From Halobacteriovoraceae bacterium (GTDB lineage Bacteria; Bdellovibrionota; Bacteriovoracia; Bacteriovoracales; Bacteriovoracaceae), in assembly GCA_002711995.1 (NCBI GenBank), contig PASN01000014.1, forward strand, positions 248,001 through 312,000: 64,000 bases of DNA, given 5' to 3'. The notes beneath the pieces were generated by a model. The model ran no database searches. It had not been told where the DNA came from and saw nothing but the letters and a program-made list of their open reading frames with translations. The position numbers and the translations under genes are program-made. This document shows, piece after piece, positions 1-7,163 of the stretch. Positions within the stretch are counted from its first letter, which is position 1; each line of letters opens with the position of its first letter.

Positions 1-1
1 A

Positions 2-712
2 AAAACCAATGCATCTGATAAAGAGCACCAGATGGGAGAGGCCGACCTTCTATTAAAATTGGATAACAATGCCAATGCCTATGTCAGTGTAAAGCTTTCC
101 AAGGCCGGAGCTTTTGTAAACACTAAGAGTGCTGGAATAAAAAGCTTTTTAGGCAAATATTTTTCAAATTGTGAGGGAGTTGACCAGGCTCAAGCAAAAT
201 TTAGCGAATACTTTGACAAGCGCTACCAAGAGATGGCATTTGAGCTATGTGAGAAGGCCGGAGTTGCCCCCAGTGAAACCTTCGAAGAGTGGAAAGAAAG
301 TGGTTTTTCAGAGCTTCCAGGGGAGCTGTCTCCCGAACTAAGAACCGTATTTTTGAAAAGTCTGTATGACGTAAGCAATTTTCTTTTTGAAATTCTAAAC
401 GATCTAAATAAATCCGACTCTGAGCTATTTAAGAAGTCTCTTTTGCCTTTAATAGGGTACTCAAGGTCTGATATGGTTCAGGCCACCACCTTTTATAAGA
501 ATACCAATGATTCATACAAACTAGAATGTCACAGAGTTGAGAATGATCCTGAAAATTCAATGGGAGAGTTGCAACTCAAAGAACTTATTAATCGTCCTGA
601 AACTTCAAGTTTTGATATTGTTTTTGAGGATCGAGTTCTTCAGGTTAGAGTCAAGGCCATGAACAAGTTCACTGGCAAAGGCTTCAAAGTAAACTGTGCT
701 GTAAAAAACTAA
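2..712 (+). CDS. Unidentified protein, 5' end outside window (possible nuclease-like fold)
   Basis: The reading frame is open from the first bases of the window, so the gene begins upstream; the ATG at 32 is only an internal candidate. At least 236 residues are visible, ending in TAA. I do not recognise the family with certainty. The visible start reads GEADLLLKLDNNANAYVSVK, and the following stretch (Lys-Ser-Ala-Gly-Ile near residue 45) recalls the 'D...xVSxK' core seen in some restriction-type nucleases of the PD-(D/E)XK fold. The canonical Asp/Glu before the Lys is replaced by Ser-Val, so this is a weak suggestion. No signal peptide or membrane segment is visible in this part. The C-terminus is basic and ends CAVKN. 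Its upstream neighbours are unseen. Confidence 0.6.
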   Translation, partial: KTNASDKEHQMGEADLLLKLDNNANAYVSVKLSKAGAFVNTKSAGIKSFLGKYFSNCEGVDQAQAKFSEYFDKRYQEMAFELCEKAGVAPSETFEEWKESGFSELPGELSPELRTVFLKSLYDVSNFLFEILNDLNKSDSELFKKSLLPLIGYSRSDMVQATTFYKNTNDSYKLECHRVENDPENSMGELQLKELINRPETSSFDIVFEDRVLQVRVKAMNKFTGKGFKVNCAVKN

Positions 713-720
713 ATCTTCTA

Positions 721-839
721 TGTGCCAATTTTTCTTGGCGAAACTAATGAAATAAGACCAATTGTCGATAAGGTTAGTGCGATATCTCTAAGGTTTATAA
801 CTCCTTAGTAGTTAAGCGTATAATTGGTCTTTAAAGACC
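721..839 (+). promoter_or_regulatory. Structured intergenic region with mutually exclusive hairpins
   Basis: This gap between two forward genes contains nested inverted repeats. GCCAA at 724-728 pairs with TTGGC at 735-739. AAGACCAATT at 754-763 pairs exactly with AATTGGTCTT at 822-831 and encloses CTAAGG (788-793) paired with CCTTAG (803-808). GGTCTTTAAAGACC at 826-839 is a perfect palindrome that uses the same bases as the 3' arm of the long stem and is followed by TTGTTT. The two folds cannot coexist, which is the layout of an attenuator or riboswitch-type leader just upstream of the lipoprotein gene at 848. I match it to no known riboswitch class. It could also be a decayed terminator. 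Confidence 0.4.
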
Positions 840-847
840 TTGTTTAA

Positions 848-3712
848 TTGGAGTCTGTTTTGGCACAACTAAGTGAATGCTCACGTTTATTTTTTTTAGC
901 TTTGTTGCTCTTAGGTTTTAGTGGTTGCAGCAAGCGCGCGAAAGGAGTTGCTGAGTTATCTCAAAGTGGAGATCCAGGAAACACCAGTACAAGGGTGGGA
1001 CAAAATAGGTTTAATCACAATTTGGATAAGGCAGACCTCGTTCATGTTAGAGGGAATCACCTCTACGCTGGGTCCAAGCTCATTAAGCTAATTGATGTCA
1101 CCACTCCATCAAGTCCTCAAACTCTTTCAACCATTACTTTTCAAAGTCAGGTAAAAGCTATTGTAGAACAAAATGGCCAAGCCCTGTTTATCTCTGGAAC
1201 CGGCCTTTATATTTACGACGTATCTAATTTTAGCAACCCTGTACTGGTGGGAAGTCTAGACTTATGGGCCGTGACACCAATCAAAATGACTGCTGATGGG
1301 ACGACCGCTTATATTGCTGCTGATGACTCTGGAGTGTTGATTGTTGATATATCAAACCCTGCGGCGCCCACTCTTCTTTCAAGTTTTGATACTGTTGGTC
1401 GCGCAAAGGATATAGCTTTTTATAACGGCCATCTACTTATTGCGGACTTTGGCAACGGTTTAGTTGTATTAGACGTATCAAATCCTTCAACGCCTGGCCT
1501 TGTCACCACATATGCAAGCACGGTTGGCTATGTTTATGGGCTTTCCCTAAACGGGGATGTCCTGGTTTTAGATGGTGAGAGTGAGTTTGAATTCGTTGAT
1601 ATAGCGACTCCGGGCACTCCTGCAACAATAGCCGACTTAGATTTGGATTATCAATACCTTGATAGGGTAAGTGTAGCGAGTGATGATGTTTTATACGTGA
1701 GCGCAGAGGAGAGAGGTGTTTTCTTATATGACATTTCAGATCCAGTAAATCCCGTTCATCTGGGGTCTTACAATACAAATGGTTCGGTTCAAGACCTTTC
1801 ATATGAAAATAATTATCTATATGTAGCTGATGGTTCAGGGGTTTCAGTACTAGATGTTGCGGACAAGCAAAGTGTCTTGGCCCTGTCCAAAGCAAGTTTG
1901 CCTACCACCAATCCGGAATACAGTGTTAAAAGTGGAAATTTCCTGTACGTAGCCACCAGAAACGATTTCTTACATGTGTTTGACGTTAGCACTAGCACAA
2001 ACCCTGTTCTCAGAGGCTCATTGGACTTGGGTGGAAGGCCTACATTTCTAGAGTTTTATAACGGTTACGTTTTTGTAACGAGATGGACTGTTGACGACTT
2101 ATTAATAATAGATGTGTCTGACCCTGACAATCCAGTTCAGGCGTCTCAAATTACAGGACGTTTTGAAATTAGGGGAGCAAGCCAGATTTTGGATGATCAC
2201 CTTTATACCATTAGCTCCGACACGAATCCAACGACTTTAGATATTTATGATATATCCTCTCCATTATCTCCCTCCTTGATAAGCTCAACCAGTATGACTC
2301 AGCCTGGGTATTCAACACATCAAGAAATTGGTGTTAAGGTTAAGGGAAACTATGCCTATATAGGTAAAGAGAGAGATCCTGTTGTGGTCTACGACATCTC
2401 TGATAAGTCCAACCCTGTTCTTGTTCCAACAACAAGGAAATCATATATGAAAAGCGATGCATGGAGGATGTGGCAAAGAGGTGACCATTTATTCTTCAGA
2501 GAAGATTCAGATGGTTTGACTATCGTGAATATTGCAAATCCTAGCTCTCCACATTTAGTTAACAATATAGAAAACTGGTGGGGAGATTTTTATGATGTAG
2601 AACTTAGTGGGACCATGTTGACCACTATATCGAACAGGCAAGGGATAGAGTTTTGGGATTTTTCAAATGATAAAGTTATTAAATCGTTGGGTGGATTTAA
2701 TCATCTCACGGATGGAAGTTATGGAACTATCTTTATTGATGGCAACACGGCCTATGTCACAAGTAGTAGTGAACTACACATCCTAGATATCTCAGATAAG
2801 GAGAGTGTAGTCGAAGTTGCATATATTCAAGAAGGATTTGCAGATTATGTAGAGGGCACCGTTTATAAAAATGGATATTACTATGTCGTTAATGACTTTG
2901 GTAATTTACATATTTGGGATGTGTCTAATGGATTGGGGGGAGAGTTCATTAAAAGCATGAAAACTTCAAATAATAGTACTTATTCGATTGGAAAAGGCCC
3001 TGGTGATACCCTTTTATTAGAAACAGAGGCTGGAGGAATCGTTTTAGATGTTTCCAACCCCACAAACCCTGTTGAGGTCACAAGAGGGTTTAGGCTGTTC
3101 AGTTGTGATGAAAATAGTGGTCAAGAAGGAAGTACTTATTACTGCTTCAGCTATGGAGGATTGCATCTTTATGATGTCACAAACCCAAGCTCACCTACTA
3201 TCATAAGCACTCAGAAAGAGTATGGAGTAAAAGGTGGGGCCCACATAAATGGGGATGCTTTTGCTTATAAAAATGATGGAATTTACTATATTGATACTTC
3301 TGATTTGAACTTGCTAACATACACGAAGGTTTATTCTCCACCTACGGAAACAAGGGACATTGCCACAAAGGATGGATTCCTTTATGTTTTTAACAATAGC
3401 GATGGGTTTGAGATTTTGGATGTTTCCTCACCTTTATCTGCTTCAACTGTTTTTACTTACTCTGGTTCATCCGGAGAGAAGTTTCGCTATAGCACTATAA
3501 TTGATGACGTTATGATTACTCCTACTAATGACGGAAGTATATCTATTTTCGACGTTGGGAATGCTAGCACTCCGGCCTTGATTGAAAAGCAGAGTGTTGA
3601 AAATTCCTTTCAAACAATAAGTAATCATGAGGGGAGCTTGTATCTTAGAGACTCAGAGGGATTTTCGCCAATACAAGTGAGACCTGACAAAACTGTGGAT
3701 TTTGGGTGGTAA
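848..3712 (+). CDS. Large LVIVD-repeat beta-propeller lipoprotein
   Basis: This 954-residue protein is predicted to be a secreted lipoprotein: a hydrophobic stretch (LFFLALLLLGF) precedes an F-S-G-C lipobox near residue 27. The rest is about 20 imperfect repeats of roughly 40 residues, each centred on a motif of the type 'LIVDISNPxxPxLLSS' (examples: VVLDVSNPSTPGLV, FLYDISDPVNPVHLG, HLYDVTNPSSPTII). This is the LVIVD repeat, which folds as beta-propeller blades; such proteins are surface or periplasmic and probably bind other proteins or glycans. No start ATG exists: the frame opens with TTG at 848. TTG at 860 is better placed after GGAG (850-853) and would give a protein four residues shorter. 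Several repeats in the middle (around residues 590-680) are degenerate. Function unknown. Confidence 0.85.
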   Translation: MESVLAQLSECSRLFFLALLLLGFSGCSKRAKGVAELSQSGDPGNTSTRVGQNRFNHNLDKADLVHVRGNHLYAGSKLIKLIDVTTPSSPQTLSTITFQSQVKAIVEQNGQALFISGTGLYIYDVSNFSNPVLVGSLDLWAVTPIKMTADGTTAYIAADDSGVLIVDISNPAAPTLLSSFDTVGRAKDIAFYNGHLLIADFGNGLVVLDVSNPSTPGLVTTYASTVGYVYGLSLNGDVLVLDGESEFEFVDIATPGTPATIADLDLDYQYLDRVSVASDDVLYVSAEERGVFLYDISDPVNPVHLGSYNTNGSVQDLSYENNYLYVADGSGVSVLDVADKQSVLALSKASLPTTNPEYSVKSGNFLYVATRNDFLHVFDVSTSTNPVLRGSLDLGGRPTFLEFYNGYVFVTRWTVDDLLIIDVSDPDNPVQASQITGRFEIRGASQILDDHLYTISSDTNPTTLDIYDISSPLSPSLISSTSMTQPGYSTHQEIGVKVKGNYAYIGKERDPVVVYDISDKSNPVLVPTTRKSYMKSDAWRMWQRGDHLFFREDSDGLTIVNIANPSSPHLVNNIENWWGDFYDVELSGTMLTTISNRQGIEFWDFSNDKVIKSLGGFNHLTDGSYGTIFIDGNTAYVTSSSELHILDISDKESVVEVAYIQEGFADYVEGTVYKNGYYYVVNDFGNLHIWDVSNGLGGEFIKSMKTSNNSTYSIGKGPGDTLLLETEAGGIVLDVSNPTNPVEVTRGFRLFSCDENSGQEGSTYYCFSYGGLHLYDVTNPSSPTIISTQKEYGVKGGAHINGDAFAYKNDGIYYIDTSDLNLLTYTKVYSPPTETRDIATKDGFLYVFNNSDGFEILDVSSPLSASTVFTYSGSSGEKFRYSTIIDDVMITPTNDGSISIFDVGNASTPALIEKQSVENSFQTISNHEGSLYLRDSEGFSPIQVRPDKTVDFGW

Positions 3713-3730
3713 AGATTCAGACCTAAAAAG

Positions 3731-4393
3731 TTAACTGGCCTTCTTTAAATATGGGAATTTCTTTTGTGGAGTTAATGGACTTGCTTGAAGTTGATTTCTG
3801 CATTTAGAGAAACTACCATTTTCTTTTTTGCATACCCAATGGGTGGCAATGTCTAGCCACTTTTCCTTGGTTGCAGGACTAAGAAATACCTTTCTATTGT
3901 TATGCGAGCTTTCAAATTCCAATGCTGCCTTCACCAGCTTGAGAGTGTCATTGCAAATAAGCCTGTCTGGGGAATCCATGAAAATGTATTCGGATGCGGA
4001 AAGAATTGTTTTCCCGATCCCTACAAGCTTTTTCTCTTCGCATGTGAGGTCTTTAACTATTCTGTTTATACAGTCAGTTTCCTTAATTAAGTCTTTAAGG
4101 TGAGGATTTTTTAGGTTGTCAGACGTATGCCTGAAGTTGTCTTCACTGTTTTTGATCAACGAGGTTGGAACCGCGTCCAGTATGTAGTTGTCTTTAATGC
4201 TTAGATTCTGATGAAGTCCATCCTCAGCGGATGAAAAGGAAAAGTTGATGAGTCCTTTCTTTCCTGTGAACTTAATATAGTAAATAAAGTCCTTAAGCAC
4301 GTTAGCGCTGAATGATTTTTGCTCTGAATTGAACAAGTATATCTCTGGTGAATGTAGAACTTTTAAATCAGTCATTGTGATACTTGTCGTCAT
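3731..4393 (-). CDS. ABC-ATPase-like protein lacking Walker A
   Basis: A 220-residue cytoplasmic protein with no signal peptide. Residues around 117-147 align without gaps to the signature and Walker B part of ABC transporter ATPases: L-T-C-E-E-K stands where LSGGE(K/Q) is expected, then V-G-I-G-K-T-I-L, then YIFMDSP where the consensus is (I/L)LLLDEP. The catalytic Glu after the Walker B Asp is Ser, and no P-loop (GxxGxGKS/T) exists anywhere in the protein. A stretch NLSIKDNYIL upstream resembles the segment following the Q-loop. So it appears to be an ABC nucleotide-binding domain that has lost ATP binding and hydrolysis. It is divergent from the mnmA-like gene at 4454, with 60 bp between start codons, and convergent with the LVIVD gene (18 bp apart). 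Its partner and role are unknown. Confidence 0.7.
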   Translation of the reverse strand: MTTSITMTDLKVLHSPEIYLFNSEQKSFSANVLKDFIYYIKFTGKKGLINFSFSSAEDGLHQNLSIKDNYILDAVPTSLIKNSEDNFRHTSDNLKNPHLKDLIKETDCINRIVKDLTCEEKKLVGIGKTILSASEYIFMDSPDRLICNDTLKLVKAALEFESSHNNRKVFLSPATKEKWLDIATHWVCKKENGSFSKCRNQLQASPLTPQKKFPYLKKAS

Positions 4394-4453
4394 ATTTTCC
4401 CATTTCCTTGAGTGCGGGCTTTAAGGCATAATATATCTGGAGCAAATAATTTT

Positions 4454-5671
4454 ATGGATAGTCGATCAGATTTGACAGGTAAGAAGGTCGTCGTGGGAAT
4501 GACCGGAAGGATGGATTCCGCCATGGCAGCGTTTCTGCTTAAAAAGCAGGGCATGCAGGTTATTGGGCTTTCTATCGTCACTGTAAGCGAAGACATTGTT
4601 GAAAAGGACAAGTACCTGCCAGCATGCCACATAAATGATCTAGACCAGGTTCAAAAGCTCTGTAAGTTCTTAAATATCCCATTTTATGCCACAAATGCTC
4701 GTCCCAGATTTGAAGAAGAGGTCTTGGACAAGCTTGTTTCAAATAAGCTTTTAGGAAAGGCCAATAGCTCATGTTTTGACTGTGCTAGAGCAAGAATGAA
4801 GATTCTCCATAGTAAAATGGAGGAATTGGGCGCTGACTTTATTGCAACTGGGCACTATGCAAAGGTAAGAATAAACCTTCGCTCAAAGAATTACTACCTC
4901 TGCTCATCTGGTGAGGAGAGTTCGGATCAATCTTTTCTTTTGGCCGGCACGCCCAATTATGTTTTGGAAAAGCTACTTCTGCCCCTTGGTGAGTTAAGCA
5001 AGAAGGAAGTTTTAAAATATGTGAAGCACTTTGCGCTGCCTGTGGCAAACTCTATCCCTTTGGATGGGTTTTGCTTCCAGTCTAGAAAGGCCTCAAAAAA
5101 GGTTATAGGCGACAGGGTGCCAAAGTCTCTTAAAAGGCCAGGAAATGCCATAAATGTTGAAACTGGTACCACCATTGGTGAACACGAAGGAATGGCCAAC
5201 CACTACATTACTGAAAAAGAGCCTTTCTTGAAAGGCGCAAGTCATATTGACAAAGAATTAGAGGTGGTGGCCTTTGATTATCCCACAGCCTCCCTGCTTA
5301 TTGGAAGGCCTTCAAGGTTAAAGTTTTCTGGTGTGCAGCTCTCCAGGCTTAACACAATGGAAGGCCTTGACCGCTCCAGACCAATGCAGTGTTTTGTTAA
5401 ATTCAAATATTCCAAAAAGTTTTCTAAAGCTGATCTATTCTTTAAAAATAACGAATCCGCCTTTCTAGAATTTCATGAACCTGTTTATCCATTGGTTGAA
5501 AATGAATCCATCGTTCTCTATGAAAGCGCTTCAAACAACAGTAAGGTCGTAGGTTGGGGGCTTCTCGGAGTAAGAGGGGACTTTGAGCTTTTAAACCGTG
5601 TGGAAAGCTTTGAAGACGAAGAAGTTGATGAAGATCAACCTAAGGCCGCACCGACCTTATTTAGATTCTAA
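4454..5671 (+). CDS. MnmA-like tRNA 2-thiouridylase paralogue with altered PP-loop
   Basis: About 405 residues with the full MnmA architecture: ATP-pyrophosphatase domain, central domain and C-terminal barrel. The two active-site cysteines of MnmA appear to be kept (FDCARARMK for the nucleophile region, DGFCF for the second Cys), as does GADFIATGHYAK. The PP-loop that binds ATP, SGGVDS in MnmA, reads TGRMDS here, and the central 'YTIGQRKGL' motif is replaced by HYITEKEPFL. The protein ends with an acidic tail of about 20 residues. I chose the ATG at 4454 because alignment with MnmA starts just after it and GGAG lies at 4439-4442; a GTG at 4412 would add 14 residues. It is followed 58 bp later by a canonical mnmA. 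It may thiolate a different substrate, act as a partner of MnmA, or be inactive. Confidence 0.8.
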   Translation: MDSRSDLTGKKVVVGMTGRMDSAMAAFLLKKQGMQVIGLSIVTVSEDIVEKDKYLPACHINDLDQVQKLCKFLNIPFYATNARPRFEEEVLDKLVSNKLLGKANSSCFDCARARMKILHSKMEELGADFIATGHYAKVRINLRSKNYYLCSSGEESSDQSFLLAGTPNYVLEKLLLPLGELSKKEVLKYVKHFALPVANSIPLDGFCFQSRKASKKVIGDRVPKSLKRPGNAINVETGTTIGEHEGMANHYITEKEPFLKGASHIDKELEVVAFDYPTASLLIGRPSRLKFSGVQLSRLNTMEGLDRSRPMQCFVKFKYSKKFSKADLFFKNNESAFLEFHEPVYPLVENESIVLYESASNNSKVVGWGLLGVRGDFELLNRVESFEDEEVDEDQPKAAPTLFRF

Positions 5672-5729
5672 ATCGCTAAATTCTTTACCAAAACCTTGTA
5701 ATCCCTGTTCCTGGCGAGTATAAAAGGCC

Positions 5730-6896
5730 ATGGACTTTGAACAATCTAAGAAGAAGCTTGAAAAGTACGGTATCGAGCTGACGCTTGAACAGTACAAACA
5801 TAATCAAAACAAGACAGTAATCTGCGGCATGAGCGGGGGAGTGGATTCCTATGTGAGCGTGCTTGTTTTGAAACTTCAAGGCTACAACACTTTTGGTCTT
5901 TTCATGAGAAACTGGGAAGAAAACGATGAGAATGGAGTCTGTGCCGCTGAGGAAGATTTTAAGGACGTGATCAAGGTTTGTGAGAAAATTGACGTCCCTT
6001 ATTACTCTGTGGACTTTACCAAAGAGTACTGGGACAAGGTCTTCTCAAACTTTTTAGAAGAGTATAAAGAAGGACATACGCCGAATCCCGACATCCTTTG
6101 CAATAAAGAAATCAAATTTAACGTATTTTTCCAGAAGGCCAAAGAGCTTGGCGCTGATTATCTTGCCACTGGCCACTACTGCAGAAAGGTTGTGGAAGGT
6201 GGACGCTCCTGTTTAGTTAAAGGTGTGGATAAAGGTAAAGACCAAACCTACTTCCTTTATACCATGCAAGAGAAAGTGCTTGATGAAGTGCTCTTTCCTG
6301 TTGGAGATCTTCCTAAAAAGGTGGTTAGAGAGATCGCGGCGGACTTTGAACTGGCGACCAGCGCTAAGAAAGACAGCACTGGAATATGTTTTATCGGTGA
6401 GCGAAACTTCAAAGAGTTTCTATCGAACTATATTAAGTCTCAGGCCGGCGAATTTGTTAATCTAGAAAACAATCAAAAAATGGGCGCACACTCCGGATAC
6501 TGCTTTTATACAATCGGCCAAAGAAAAGGCCTTGGGATCGGCGGTCCAGGCGGTCCTTGGTTTGTTGCCGGAAAAGACGTGGAAACTAATACCGTCTATG
6601 TGGTTGAGGGTGAAAAACATCCTGCTCTTTACTCCCAAACACTGTGGTTTAACGAGCCTAGCTGGGTGGGTGACGAACCTAACTTTCCAATTAAATGTAA
6701 GGCCAAAGCTAGATATAGACAACCAGATCAAGACTGTACGGTCTATAAGGAAGGCGATCTTTACCGAGTAGAGTTTGAGGTCCCTCAAAGAGCAATTGCT
6801 CTTAGGCAATCAGTGGTTTTTTATGACGGGGAAATTTGCCTGGGTGGCGGCGTTATTCATAAGACTGGGCCAACATTGTTTGAACAGAAGGCCTAG
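5730..6896 (+). CDS. mnmA: tRNA-specific 2-thiouridylase MnmA
   Basis: MnmA installs the 2-thio group on wobble uridine 34 of tRNA-Lys, -Glu and -Gln, using ATP to adenylate the base and sulfur passed from the IscS/Tus relay. The 388-residue product has a canonical PP-loop (GMSGGVDS, about residues 33-40), the catalytic Cys in PNPDILCNKE (near residue 128), GADYLATGHYCR, and the second cysteine in DSTGICFIGE. The YTIGQRKGLGIGG motif of the central domain and the GGGVI end of the C-terminal barrel are also present. Length is typical. It follows its paralogue closely on the same strand and may be co-transcribed with it. Its stop codon overlaps the stop of the convergent small gene on the other strand. 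Confidence 0.96.
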   Translation: MDFEQSKKKLEKYGIELTLEQYKHNQNKTVICGMSGGVDSYVSVLVLKLQGYNTFGLFMRNWEENDENGVCAAEEDFKDVIKVCEKIDVPYYSVDFTKEYWDKVFSNFLEEYKEGHTPNPDILCNKEIKFNVFFQKAKELGADYLATGHYCRKVVEGGRSCLVKGVDKGKDQTYFLYTMQEKVLDEVLFPVGDLPKKVVREIAADFELATSAKKDSTGICFIGERNFKEFLSNYIKSQAGEFVNLENNQKMGAHSGYCFYTIGQRKGLGIGGPGGPWFVAGKDVETNTVYVVEGEKHPALYSQTLWFNEPSWVGDEPNFPIKCKAKARYRQPDQDCTVYKEGDLYRVEFEVPQRAIALRQSVVFYDGEICLGGGVIHKTGPTLFEQKA

Positions 6897-7111
6897 GCCT
6901 CCCAGTACCTTGGATCATTTAAGTCTTTTTTCTTTTTTTCTTTCTCTCTGTCTTTGAGCTCAAAGCCAAGACAGTCCTGTCCACTGTTTGCATTTCTAAT
7001 AACCTGCAGCGGAGAAGAAGCGCTCTGAATGCCATAGGCCCTGCAGCCTCGTGGCACATCTTGATTAAAAGTAATGTAGTAATGTTTGCATTTTGAGCAG
7101 TTCGGTTTCAT
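6893..7111 (-). CDS. Small Cys-rich conserved protein
   Basis: About 72 residues starting at ATG 7111 (MKPNCSKCKHYY). The upstream frame continues to 7174 but the added 21 residues look unlike coding sequence and would overlap the neighbouring gene. Cysteines occur as CSKC near the N-terminus, then one in RGCRAYGI and one in GQDCLGF, a spacing that could bind one zinc ion as a small zinc-ribbon. The tail is highly charged (KDREKEKKKKD). I recall similar tiny proteins in other proteobacteria, but without an established function. It is convergent with mnmA, with which it shares a 4-bp stop overlap. Confidence 0.7.
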   Translation of the reverse strand: MKPNCSKCKHYYITFNQDVPRGCRAYGIQSASSPLQVIRNANSGQDCLGFELKDREKEKKKKDLNDPRYWEA

Positions 7112-7163
7112 GAATTTATTTTGCCATAAACAAAAAATAAATGTTTGGGCCGGGAAAAATTGT

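Noticed and set aside
721-847. Known riboswitch classes, including c-di-GMP-I
   Set aside because: The conserved loop sequences of the classes I can recall are absent; only the pairing pattern is suggestive.
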